Source of the DNA: Polaribacter ponticola
GTDB taxonomy: Bacteria; Bacteroidota; Bacteroidia; Flavobacteriales; Flavobacteriaceae
Direction: 5' to 3'
DNA length: 64,000 nucleotides
Assembly: GCF_026191475.2 (NCBI RefSeq)
Contig: NZ_JAOSLC020000003.1
Location: 2,015,001-2,079,000 of the forward strand
In this document: in pieces, positions 56,001 to 64,000 of the stretch
How the letters are laid out: every line of letters starts with the position of its first letter
How positions within the stretch are numbered: the stretch's first letter is position 1
Notes under the pieces: generated by a model
What the model was told of the DNA's origin: nothing
What the model saw: only the letters and a program-made list of their open reading frames with translations
Database searches by the model: none
Made by a program: the position numbers and the translations under genes

Positions 56001-57215
56001 TTATGATAGCATTCTATGTGCTCTTTTAACACCTGCAACCAAAATATCTATTTCTTCTTTTGTATTGTAAAATGAGAAGGAAGCTCTTACAGTTCCTGGT
56101 ATTTTATAGAAGTTCATAATTGGCTGCGCACAATGATGCCCAGTTCTAACAGCAATTCCTAATTTATCTAAAATAGCACCAATATCATAAGGATGAATTT
56201 CATTAATATTAAAAGAGATAACTGCAGTTTTATCAGAAGAGGTTCCGTAAACTTTTAAACCTTCAATCTTTAAAAGTTCTTCTGTTGCATAGTTTAAAAG
56301 TTCATTTTCGTAGGCAGCAATTGTATTAAAACCTACAGAATTCATATAATCTATAGCTGCTCCAAAAGCGATTCCACCACAAATATTTGGCGTTCCTGCT
56401 TCAAATTTATGAGGTAAACCTGCATAGGTTGTTTTTTCGAAAGTAACTGTTTCAATCATTTCTCCACCACCTTGGTACGGCGGTAATTTCTCTAACCATT
56501 CTTTTTTTCCGTATAACAAACCAACACCAGTTGGCCCGCATAATTTATGTGCAGAAGCAACATAAAAATCAACATCTAAAGCTTGTACATCTGGTTTAAT
56601 ATGTGGTGTTGCTTGCGCGCCATCTATTAAAACTGCAGCGTTAAATTTATGTGCAGCATCAATTATTTCTTTAATAGGGTTTATGGTTCCTAAAGCATTA
56701 GAAACATGATTACAAAATACTAGTTTTGTGTTCTCATTTAAAAGTTGATGATATGTTTTCATATCTAAAGATCCTTCTTCCGTCATCGGAATTACCTTTA
56801 AAATTGCTCCTGTTTTTTCGCACAACATTTGCCAAGGAACAATATTAGAATGATGTTCTAATGCAGAAACAATAATTTCATCGCCTTTATTAAGAAGCGC
56901 AGCAAAACCTGAGGCAACAATATTTATACTATGCGTTGTACCAGCAGTTAAAATAATTTCGAAACTTTCTTTAGCATTAAAATGTTGTTGTACTTTAATA
57001 CGTGCTTCTTCGTATTTATCTGTTGCTTCTTGGCTTAAAGTATGAACGCCTCTATGAATATTTGCATTGTAATTGCTATAATAATCTACAATAGTATCAA
57101 TCACAATTTGAGGTGTTTGTGAAGTAGCGGCATTATCAAAATAGACTAAAGGTTTTCCGTGAACCGTTCTTTTTAGAATAGGGAAATCTTCTCTAATTTT
57201 ATCAACATTAAACAT
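56001..57215 (-). CDS. sufS: Cysteine desulfurase SufS
   Basis: 404 residues from the ATG at 57215 (MFNVDKIREDFPILKRTVHG). It is a PLP enzyme that removes sulfur from cysteine for Fe-S assembly. The PLP Lys lies in VASAHKLCGPTGVGLLYG; the active-site Cys is in RTGHHCAQPIM; the entry segment YFDNAATSQTP is typical. It is on the same strand as the other suf genes but is separated from sufD by the divergent serine hydrolase, so a separate promoter is likely. Confidence 0.95.
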   Translation of the reverse strand: MFNVDKIREDFPILKRTVHGKPLVYFDNAATSQTPQIVIDTIVDYYSNYNANIHRGVHTLSQEATDKYEEARIKVQQHFNAKESFEIILTAGTTHSINIVASGFAALLNKGDEIIVSALEHHSNIVPWQMLCEKTGAILKVIPMTEEGSLDMKTYHQLLNENTKLVFCNHVSNALGTINPIKEIIDAAHKFNAAVLIDGAQATPHIKPDVQALDVDFYVASAHKLCGPTGVGLLYGKKEWLEKLPPYQGGGEMIETVTFEKTTYAGLPHKFEAGTPNICGGIAFGAAIDYMNSVGFNTIAAYENELLNYATEELLKIEGLKVYGTSSDKTAVISFNINEIHPYDIGAILDKLGIAVRTGHHCAQPIMNFYKIPGTVRASFSFYNTKEEIDILVAGVKRAHRMLS

Positions 57216-57314
57216 AGTATTCATTTTATAAGACAAAGATAAACCTTGCATTGTTAAAGTGGTAAAAAAGTCAATATGAATTTCTTATTTTTACATCACT
57301 AAATAGCATTATCA

Positions 57315-58637
57315 ATGAAAAATTTAAAAAGAGTTCTTTTAGCATTACTTGTAATTATTATAGTAGCTGTCGTTTATAATTACCCTAAACTAAATATTTT
57401 AGCAGGTTATTCTGCAAAAAGTATGGCCTCTTCTATTTATGTAGCAGATAGAAGTTTGGAACTTACAGATACAACAGATAATAATTTTTCACCTATTAAT
57501 TTAGCTGATGACACTGTAAATTCTGTTGAGAAATCTGCAACATCAAGTGCATTTGGTTTATTAACAAGAAAAGCATTTTATAGAGAAGGTTTAGGTGCTG
57601 TTTTAGCTTTAGAAGAAGAAGATTTAAATAAAAAATATTTAGCCCCTAAAAGAGCTTTACCAGATAATACAACACCATTTCCGTTTGGAAATGCAGCACA
57701 AAAAGATACTGTTTTTAATAATGTAGATTACTCTAAAATTAATACAACATTAGATGTTTTATTTCATCCCGAAAATAAAACTAGAGCTGCTGTTGTAGTT
57801 TATAAAAACCAAATAATAGCAGAACGTTACGCAGACGGATTTACAAAAAACTCTAAACTTTTAGGTTGGTCTATGACTAAAAGTATTGTGAGTACTTTAT
57901 TTGGGGTTTTAGAACATCAAGATAAAATTAATGTTGAAAATGCGGCACCTTTTGAGGCATGGAAAAAAGACAACCGAAAAGAGATTACAATACATAATTT
58001 ATTGCAAATGAACTCCGGTTTAGAATGGGATGAAGATTACAATACAATTTCAGACGTTTCTAAGATGTTGTTTTTAGAAAGAGATATGACGAGACCGCAA
58101 ATAGATAAACCTTTGGTAGGTAAGCCTAATGAAAGTTGGAATTATTCTTCTGGTACTACAAATATGTTATCTGGTATTATTCGTAAACAGTTTAAAACAC
58201 ATCAAGAATATTTAGATTTTTGGTATACCGATTTAATTGATAAAATTGGTATGAATTCTATGATTGTAGAAACTGATTTAGCGGGCAATTATGTAGGTTC
58301 TTCTTATGCTTGGGCAACTGCTAGAGATTGGTCTAAACTAGGATTATTGTATTTAAACAATGGTTATTGGAACGGAAAGGAGTTGTTTAATGAAGATTGG
58401 GTAAAATACGCTACTAAACCAACTCCAACTTCTAATGGTTGGTATGGTGCTCAAATTTGGTTAAATGCTGGTAAAAGATATCCAAACGTGCCAGAAAGCA
58501 TGTATTTCTTTAGCGGATATCAAGGTCAGAATGTTTTTATTTTCCCAGAACAAGATTTAGTGGTTGTAAGAATGGGATTGTCTAAAAACGCAGATGTAGA
58601 CGTATTGTTAAGCGGAATTATTGAAAGTATTAAATAG
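57315..58637 (+). CDS. Serine hydrolase, beta-lactamase class C-like
   Basis: 440 residues with an N-terminal membrane or signal helix (RVLLALLVIIIVAVVYNY). The active-site SxxK is in GWSMTKSIVSTLFGVLEH and the Tyr of the second motif in ESWNYSSGTTNML, as in class C beta-lactamases and D-aminopeptidases. It is likely a periplasmic hydrolase; antibiotic hydrolysis should not be assumed. It is the only plus-strand gene within the suf region and is divergent from sufS. Confidence 0.85.
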   Translation: MKNLKRVLLALLVIIIVAVVYNYPKLNILAGYSAKSMASSIYVADRSLELTDTTDNNFSPINLADDTVNSVEKSATSSAFGLLTRKAFYREGLGAVLALEEEDLNKKYLAPKRALPDNTTPFPFGNAAQKDTVFNNVDYSKINTTLDVLFHPENKTRAAVVVYKNQIIAERYADGFTKNSKLLGWSMTKSIVSTLFGVLEHQDKINVENAAPFEAWKKDNRKEITIHNLLQMNSGLEWDEDYNTISDVSKMLFLERDMTRPQIDKPLVGKPNESWNYSSGTTNMLSGIIRKQFKTHQEYLDFWYTDLIDKIGMNSMIVETDLAGNYVGSSYAWATARDWSKLGLLYLNNGYWNGKELFNEDWVKYATKPTPTSNGWYGAQIWLNAGKRYPNVPESMYFFSGYQGQNVFIFPEQDLVVVRMGLSKNADVDVLLSGIIESIK

Positions 58638-58700
58638 TTATTTATTCTTCTCTTTTAATAAACTTAATAATAGCGATATAAAACCAATAGGAATAGTTAT

Positions 58701-58808
58701 TTAGGAATTTTTATTGTTATGATTTTCTGTAGGATTTAAAATACAAATACCATAACCTAGTAAAACTACTCCAAGAAAAAACAATAGTGTTTTAACTGTT
58801 TTATTCAT
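58701..58808 (-). CDS. Very small membrane protein or truncated gene
   Basis: 35 residues: MNKTVKTLLFFLGVVLLGYGICILNP is split here only as motif positions: a hydrophobic helix at about 7-24, then a polar tail. After its stop the same frame goes on with a second hydrophobic segment (ITIPIGFISLLLSLLKEKNK) to 58638, so it could be the front of a two-helix protein cut by an in-frame stop. Confidence 0.35.
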   Translation of the reverse strand: MNKTVKTLLFFLGVVLLGYGICILNPTENHNNKNS

Positions 58809-58835
58809 GAAATAAGTTTTACTAAAGTTACAAAA

Positions 58836-58858
58836 AAACCACGCAAATTGCGTGGTTT
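58836..58858 (-). terminator. Terminator of the suf operon
   Basis: AAACCACGCAA and TTGCGTGGTTT pair around one base; the T tract lies on the minus strand. It is 29 bases past the sufD stop. Confidence 0.8.
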
Positions 58859-58887
58859 ATATTTTATACAGAAAGTAACGTTGTTAT

Positions 58888-60201
58888 TTACAAGTCGAAA
58901 CCAATATCTACACCTAGTTTATTGGCAATAATTTTAGTAATTCTAGACTTTACTTCTGGTATTTTAACGCTTTCTAAAACTGTATTTGCAAAAGCAAACA
59001 TTAGTAAAGCTTTACCTTCTTTTTTAGGAATACCACGTTGTTGCATGTAAAATAAAGCATCATCATCTAACTGACCAATTGTACAACCGTGAGAACATTT
59101 TACATCATCGGCAAAAATTTCTAGTTGAGGTTTAGCATTAATAGTAGCTTTATCACTTATCAGCACATTGTTGTTTTGTTGATATGCGTTTGTTTTCTGA
59201 GCTTCTTTATTAACAATTACTTTACCATTAAAAACACCTGTAGAACGATCATTAAAGATTCCTTTATAATCTTGATGAGATTCGCAATTTGGTTCTATGT
59301 GATGTACCAAAGTATGATGATCTACGTGTTGTTTCCCTTCAATAATTGTAATTCCTTTTAAGATAGAGTCCATATGTTCTCCACGTTGATAGAAATTTAA
59401 GTTGTTTCTGGTGATATTTCCTCCAAAAGAGAATGTATGCACAGAAACAACACTATTTGTTTTTTGTTCTATGTAAGAATTATCAACTAAAGAAGCATTT
59501 ATATTATCATTCTGAATTTTATAAATATCTACTGTAGAGTTTTTAGCAGCAAAAACTTCTGTTACTATATTAGATAACACAGCATTGTCTGTTAAACTTT
59601 GGTTGCGCTCTATAATTTGCACATGTGCATTTTCTTCTACTACAATTAAATTTCTTGGCTGAACCATCGTTGCAGCTTCAGAACCTGTTGTAAAATTGAT
59701 AATTTGAATAGGTTTTTCTACTTCTACATTTCTAGGAATGTTAATGTAAGCACCTTCATTAGCAAAAGCAGTATTTAACGATGTTAAATTATCTTGTTTC
59801 GCTATTTTGTTAAAATAGTTTTCTACTACTGCGCTGTATTTAGATTTTTTTAATGCTGCAGACATTAAGCAAACATCAATAGCATCATGTGTTGTTTCTG
59901 ATAAAAATGAACTGTATTTACCATCAATAAAAACAACTTTATATGTGTCTATATCATGTATAAAGTATTTTTTTACATCAGCTAAATCAACTGTAACTTC
60001 TTTATCAGGAAAGATGCTATAATCGTTCTTTAAAACTGAGTTTAAAGAAGTGTATTTCCAAGCTTCCAACTTTTTTGTTGGGAAACCAAGTTTTTCAAAA
60101 TTTTCTAGCGCTTCTGTTCTAACCTCATGAATGTCAGAATTGATATCAATTCCGTTTTCAAAAGCAACATAAGATGATAGTATTTTTTCTTTTAATTCCA
60201 T
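58888..60201 (-). CDS. sufD: Fe-S cluster assembly protein SufD
   Basis: 437 residues. SufD joins SufB and SufC to form the scaffold complex. Segments: KLEAWKYTSLNSVLKNDYSI near the N-terminus, the central beta-helix (ISDKATINAKPQLEIFADDV), KCSHGCTIGQLDDDALFYMQ and GIPKKEGKALLMFAFANTVL near the end. It follows sufC after a 140-base repeat-rich gap, and a terminator follows it. Confidence 0.95.
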   Translation of the reverse strand: MELKEKILSSYVAFENGIDINSDIHEVRTEALENFEKLGFPTKKLEAWKYTSLNSVLKNDYSIFPDKEVTVDLADVKKYFIHDIDTYKVVFIDGKYSSFLSETTHDAIDVCLMSAALKKSKYSAVVENYFNKIAKQDNLTSLNTAFANEGAYINIPRNVEVEKPIQIINFTTGSEAATMVQPRNLIVVEENAHVQIIERNQSLTDNAVLSNIVTEVFAAKNSTVDIYKIQNDNINASLVDNSYIEQKTNSVVSVHTFSFGGNITRNNLNFYQRGEHMDSILKGITIIEGKQHVDHHTLVHHIEPNCESHQDYKGIFNDRSTGVFNGKVIVNKEAQKTNAYQQNNNVLISDKATINAKPQLEIFADDVKCSHGCTIGQLDDDALFYMQQRGIPKKEGKALLMFAFANTVLESVKIPEVKSRITKIIANKLGVDIGFDL

Positions 60202-60205
60202 TGTT

Positions 60206-60340
60206 TCAGTCTTCAGTACTCAGTCTTCAGTTGGCAGTTTATGAATTTTCATTAAACTATTGTAGACTGACTATTTTTTATTCTTAACTTAATTTTAGGC
60301 GCAGTTGCTGACTGCAAACTACTACTGATTTTACTGCGAA
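60206..60340. repeat. Dispersed repeat cluster, family F
   Basis: Short CAGT/ACTG units (CAGTCTTCAGTACTCAGTCT, GTTGGCAGTTT) on one side and inverted counterparts (GCAGTTGCTGACTGCAAACT) on the other fill the gap between sufD and sufC. They match the smaller unit at 49009. No gene is visible. Confidence 0.55.
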
Positions 60341-60341
60341 C

Positions 60342-61091
60342 CTATACTAGTTCTTGCTTTATCCAATCGTATCCTTTTGCTTCTAGTTCTAAAGCTAAAG
60401 AAGCATCACCAGATTTTACAATTTTACCATCGTGTAAAACATGTACAAAATCTGGAACGATATAATCTAATAAACGTTGGTAATGCGTAATTACAATTAC
60501 TGCGTTGTCTTTAGATTTTAATTTATTTACACCATTTGCAACAATACGTAAAGCATCAATATCTAAACCAGAATCCGTTTCATCCAAAATAGCTAATTTT
60601 GGTTCTAACATTGCCATTTGAAAAATTTCGTTACGTTTCTTTTCTCCTCCAGAAAAACCTTCGTTTAAAGAACGAGATAAGAATTTACGGTCTATTTCTA
60701 ACAATTCAGATTTTTCACGAATCATTTTTAACATGTCTTTTGCTGGCATGTCTTCCAAACCTTTTGCTTTACGAGTTTCGTTAATAGCAGTTTTAATAAA
60801 GTTGGTAACAGAAACTCCAGGAATTTCTACTGGATATTGGAAAGATAAAAAGACACCATTATGCGCTCTTTCTTCAGGAGCTAATTCGCTAATACCTTCT
60901 CCTTCTAATTCAATAGTTCCGTCAGTAACTTCATAATCTTCTTTACCTGCAATAATATTTGCCAAAGTACTTTTTCCAGCACCATTTGGTCCCATTATTG
61001 CGTGAACCTCACCTGCTTTTACTTCTATATTCAATCCTTTTAAGATTGCTTTTTCTTCGATTGAAGCGTGTAAATTTTCTATTTTTAACAT
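60342..61091 (-). CDS. sufC: Fe-S assembly ATPase SufC
   Basis: 249 residues. ABC-type ATPase that powers SufBD. Walker A is MGPNGAGKSTLANIIAGKE, the signature is NEGFSGGEKKRNEIFQMAML, Walker B is LAILDETDSGLDIDALRIVA, and the H-loop is VIVITHYQRLLDYI. It sits between the metallo-beta-lactamase lipoprotein gene and sufD. Confidence 0.96.
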   Translation of the reverse strand: MLKIENLHASIEEKAILKGLNIEVKAGEVHAIMGPNGAGKSTLANIIAGKEDYEVTDGTIELEGEGISELAPEERAHNGVFLSFQYPVEIPGVSVTNFIKTAINETRKAKGLEDMPAKDMLKMIREKSELLEIDRKFLSRSLNEGFSGGEKKRNEIFQMAMLEPKLAILDETDSGLDIDALRIVANGVNKLKSKDNAVIVITHYQRLLDYIVPDFVHVLHDGKIVKSGDASLALELEAKGYDWIKQELV

Positions 61092-61122
61092 CTTATTTAT
61101 GCTGTTGGCTTCTAGCTTTTGG

Positions 61123-61965
61123 CTATTGGCGGTTTAATAATTCTTCTAATTTTTTGTATGCTATTGGAGAATGCTGAATAATTACTTCAGCATTTTTTTC
61201 TTTTGCAAAAGTTTCAAACTTATTCATACTTTCTAAAGTTTCTTCCACATTATAATTAAATGATGGGACTCCTTTGTTTCTTCTATTTTCTTCAAAGTGA
61301 TATAAATCTCCTGTTAATAAAACAGGTTTTTCTAATCCTGTAACTTCAACATATAATACTTGATGACCAATTGTATGACCAGGCATATATTTTATAATTA
61401 CAGTTCCGTCTCCATAAACATCATAATCTCCATTAATTTTTTTAACGTTTGTTAAACTAGCTAATGCAGGGTTTTTTGTTTTTAAAGTATCACTTAAGTT
61501 AAAGTTGTATTCGTTTTCTTGTACTAACCAAGTTGCGTTTTTCATTAAATTTGCATGTCCTGTATGATCAAAATGCGAATGCGACATGGCAAAATAGTTA
61601 AAGTCTTCAATTTTTAAATCAATAGTTTTTAATTGATTTGCTAAAGAATCTGGTCTTTGAATTCTAAAAACACCACTTGGTTCGTTAAAAGGTTCTGGTA
61701 CAACTAGGCTTTCTGGCAAACCTGCATCCCACATTAAGTTTCCTTTTGGGTGTGAAATTACATAATATGCATCTGTAAATTGTTTTGTTTGCCCTGTATA
61801 AGTAGTATCTTGAGAAAAAACCTCTAACTTTTTCACAAAAATAGAACCACCAACCAATTGAAATAATTTTACTTCTGGTTTTTTTACAATTACTTCTTTT
61901 TTATCAGCTTTTTTACAGCTAATAATTGAAATTGTAAGTAGTAAGAAAAGTATTTTTTTCATCAT
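61123..61965 (-). CDS. Metallo-beta-lactamase-fold lipoprotein (AHL-lactonase-like)
   Basis: 280 residues. The signal MMKKILFLLLTISIISCKK carries a lipobox Cys. The metal motif AMSHSHFDHTGHANL (HxHxDH) and later MPGHTIGHQVLYV and LTGDLYHFEENRRN resemble N-acyl homoserine lactonase and related hydrolases. It is likely periplasmic or surface-anchored. It sits between sufB (8 bases away) and sufC on the same strand, so it is expressed with them; a link to Fe-S assembly is not known. Confidence 0.8.
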   Translation of the reverse strand: MMKKILFLLLTISIISCKKADKKEVIVKKPEVKLFQLVGGSIFVKKLEVFSQDTTYTGQTKQFTDAYYVISHPKGNLMWDAGLPESLVVPEPFNEPSGVFRIQRPDSLANQLKTIDLKIEDFNYFAMSHSHFDHTGHANLMKNATWLVQENEYNFNLSDTLKTKNPALASLTNVKKINGDYDVYGDGTVIIKYMPGHTIGHQVLYVEVTGLEKPVLLTGDLYHFEENRRNKGVPSFNYNVEETLESMNKFETFAKEKNAEVIIQHSPIAYKKLEELLNRQ

Positions 61966-61973
61966 TATAATTT

Positions 61974-63422
61974 TTATCCTACAGATCCTTCAAGTGAAAT
62001 TTCCAATAATTTTTGAGCCTCTACAGCAAATTCCATTGGTAATTTATTTAAAACTTCTTTACTAAAACCGTTTACTATTAAAGCAATTGCTTTTTCTGTA
62101 TCGATACCACGTTGATTACAGTAAAATAATTGTTCTTCACCAATTTTACTTGTAGTAGCTTCGTGCTCTATTTGTGCCGATTTATTTTTAGCTTCTATAT
62201 AAGGAAACGTATGTGCACCACATGAATTACCCATTAAAAGAGAATCGCATTGAGAAAAATTACGAGCGTTTTCTGCTCTAGAATTTATCTGAACTAAACC
62301 TCTATATGAGTTTTGAGAATTACCTGCAGAAATACCTTTAGAAATAATGGTAGACTTAGTGTTTTTACCTAAGTGAATCATTTTTGTACCTGTATCTGCT
62401 TGTTGATGGTTGTTTGTAACTGCAATTGAGTAAAATTCACCAACAGAATTGTTTCCTTTTAATATACAAGAAGGATATTTCCAAGTTACAGCAGAACCTG
62501 TTTCTACTTGTGTCCAAGAAATTTTAGCATTTGTTTCGCATAAACCTCTTTTAGTTACAAAATTATAAACTCCACCTTTTCCTTCTTTGTTACCAGGATA
62601 CCAGTTTTGTACTGTCGAATATTTAATTTCGGCATCGTCCATTGCAATTAATTCTACAACGGCTGCATGTAATTGATTTTCATCTCTACTTGGAGCTGTA
62701 CAACCTTCTAAATACGAAACATAACTTCCTGCATCTGCAACAACTAGTGTTCTTTCAAACTGACCAGTTCCACCTTCATTAATTCTAAAATATGTAGATA
62801 ATTCCATTGGGCATTTAACTCCTTTTGGAATGTAACAGAAAGATCCATCAGAAAAAACTGCCGAATTTAATGCCGCATAAAAGTTGTCTGTAGTTGGTAC
62901 AACAGTACCTAAATATTTTCTCACCAATTCTGGATGTTCTTGAATTGCTTCAGAAATAGGCATAAAAATAATACCTTTTTCACCTAATGTTTTCTTAAAA
63001 GTTGTTGCTACAGAAACAGAATCCATAACAATATCTACAGCAACATTAGCTAATTTTTTTTGTTCGTCTAAAGAAATTCCTAAACGTTTAAAAGTATCTA
63101 ATAACTCAGGATCTACCTCGTCTAAAGAATTTAATTTCGGCTTTTCTTTTGGAGCAGAATAATAAGCAATGTCTTGAAATTTTGGTTTTTCATAATGCAC
63201 ATTTGCCCATTCTGGTTCTTCCATTTGTTCCCAAACTCTAAAAGCTTCTAATCGCCAATCGGTCATCCATTGAGGCTCATTTTTCTTTTTAGAAATTGCT
63301 CTTACAACATCTTCGTTTAACCCTTTTGCAAAAGTTTCACTTTCTATATCTGTATAGAAACCGTATTTATATTCTTGGGTTTCTAATTCTTTTTCTAAAT
63401 CGTCTTCTGTATACTTACTCAT
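61974..63422 (-). CDS. sufB: Fe-S cluster assembly protein SufB
   Basis: 482 residues. SufB is the main scaffold subunit. Segments: [40 protein letters not shown], the [20 protein letters not shown] stretch, [20 protein letters not shown] and [20 protein letters not shown]. It comes after the four-helix-bundle gene and leads into the metallo-beta-lactamase lipoprotein gene. Confidence 0.96.
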   Translation of the reverse strand: MSKYTEDDLEKELETQEYKYGFYTDIESETFAKGLNEDVVRAISKKKNEPQWMTDWRLEAFRVWEQMEEPEWANVHYEKPKFQDIAYYSAPKEKPKLNSLDEVDPELLDTFKRLGISLDEQKKLANVAVDIVMDSVSVATTFKKTLGEKGIIFMPISEAIQEHPELVRKYLGTVVPTTDNFYAALNSAVFSDGSFCYIPKGVKCPMELSTYFRINEGGTGQFERTLVVADAGSYVSYLEGCTAPSRDENQLHAAVVELIAMDDAEIKYSTVQNWYPGNKEGKGGVYNFVTKRGLCETNAKISWTQVETGSAVTWKYPSCILKGNNSVGEFYSIAVTNNHQQADTGTKMIHLGKNTKSTIISKGISAGNSQNSYRGLVQINSRAENARNFSQCDSLLMGNSCGAHTFPYIEAKNKSAQIEHEATTSKIGEEQLFYCNQRGIDTEKAIALIVNGFSKEVLNKLPMEFAVEAQKLLEISLEGSVG

Positions 63423-63455
63423 ACATTTAGGTTATAATGTTAAAAAGTAGAAAGT

Positions 63456-63825
63456 TTATAAAGTTGAATGTAGGTATTTTAACAAACTACTTATCAATTT
63501 TGAAACTTCGTTTACTTTTAACTTTAATTCTTCAAACTCTATTTTATTAATATATTTTATATCAAAAGCTAAATATAATTGAGAACGAACTTCGCCCGCA
63601 GAAGCTTTAGCTATGTATAAAAATCGAATAAACTCTTTTGTTGTCTGTCTTTCAAATCCTTCAGCAATGTTTGATGAAATTGAAACTGACGTTTTTCTTA
63701 TTTGATCTTTTAGTCCAAAATCTTTAGTAAATAAATCATTTGAATTGGTTATTTATATATGATTACGTTTAGTTCTCTCGCTTTTTGCCATGAAAGGATT
63801 TCTTCAAAAGAGCTAAATTTTTCCA
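63456..63825 (-). pseudogene. Four-helix-bundle protein (TIGR02436 type) inside the suf operon, frameshifted
   Basis: From the ATG at 63825: MEKFSSFEEILSWQKAREL then a break near 63748 where one A restores [15 protein letters not shown]. It goes on [20 protein letters not shown] and [21 protein letters not shown] second shift near 63517 would lead to [19 protein letters not shown], ending at 63456. When repaired it is about 123 residues, the normal length. The family is often a solitary insertion near rRNA or in operons; a suf role is not known. Confidence 0.65.
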
Positions 63826-63851
63826 TCTTTACTTTTTGTTTTCAATCAACT

Positions 63852-64000
63852 TTATAAACTAAAAGACTCCCCACAACCACAAGTTCTATTTGCGTTTGGG
63901 TTATTAAATACAAAACCTTTTCCGTTTAAACCTCCAGAATATTCTAAGGTTGTACCTACTAAATATAAAAAGCTCTTTTTGTCAACAACAATTTTCACAT
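63852..64000 (-). CDS. Iron-sulfur carrier protein (SufA/IscA/HesB type), partial
   Basis: Only about 49 C-terminal residues are visible at the right edge: [20 protein letters not shown], then [20 protein letters not shown] and GCGESFSL. The CGCG-type Cys pair binds the cluster and is typical of A-type carriers. It is upstream of sufB in the same direction and would be the first suf gene of the operon. The start lies beyond the window. Confidence 0.85.
   Translation of the reverse strand, partial: VKIVVDKKSFLYLVGTTLEYSGGLNGKGFVFNNPNANRTCGCGESFSL

Noticed and set aside
57315..58637. Antibiotic-resistance beta-lactamase
   Set aside because: SxxK and YSS motifs are shared by many non-resistance serine hydrolases, and there is no resistance context.
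1..64000. tRNA, rRNA, CRISPR array or insertion sequence
   Set aside because: By eye I found no cloverleaf-like gene, no regularly spaced repeat array and no transposase in the window.

Overview
This window looks like a low-GC chromosome segment from the Flavobacteriaceae (Bacteroidota), probably a marine genus near Polaribacter or Tenacibaculum; the genus is inference. The evidence is a T9SS-type C-terminal sorting domain, a TonB receptor paired with a SusD-like-positioned lipoprotein hydrolase, TPR sensor kinases, LytTR membrane regulators, TAnnTTTG-type promoters, the order DUF4175-ybeY-mnmG, and an AT-rich sequence with few Shine-Dalgarno sites. I saw no rRNA, tRNA, prophage, insertion sequence or CRISPR array.

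Layout. 0-6.3 kb: partial amidohydrolase, araC-type regulator, recA with divergent dinD, an epimerase, rluE, elaA, rpiB. 6.3-6.95 kb: non-coding stretch with six TTATnAACA boxes, three forward then three reverse; this is my candidate replication origin. 6.9-13.6 kb: a secreted repeat protein, a lipid kinase, rnr, small genes and tatA. 13.7-15.7 kb: two tandem membrane LytTR regulators, one broken. 15.7-26.7 kb: SPFH protein, gltX, an outer membrane protein, DUF4175, ybeY, mnmG flanked by two parS-like palindromes, and a methyltransferase. 26.8-33.3 kb: small stress-type genes, a hydroxyacid dehydrogenase, panB, an ECF sigma factor unit and a second TatA/B. 33.4-37.7 kb: an accessory region with duplicated small secreted proteins, shared G/C-tract elements, a lipoprotein, a Fic protein and long inverted repeats, ending exactly at mutS. 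37.7-51.4 kb: mutS, a tRNA/rRNA methylase, a glycine-rich mini-peptide with a TPR kinase and response regulator, mgtE, rsmA, a TPR protein, serS, ribF. 51.5-56 kb: TonB receptor plus GDSL hydrolase. 56-64 kb: the suf Fe-S assembly genes (sufS, sufD, sufC, sufB, sufA) on the minus strand, interrupted by a metallo-beta-lactamase lipoprotein and a four-helix-bundle gene.

A pervasive feature is that many genes, including the essential gltX, are split by one-base deletions in A or T runs, most often runs of seven that should be eight. Adding one A or T restores each expected protein. I read this mainly as sequencing or assembly error, so genes labelled frameshifted should not be taken as dead without read-level checks. 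The start and end coordinates given for such genes span the whole restored gene.
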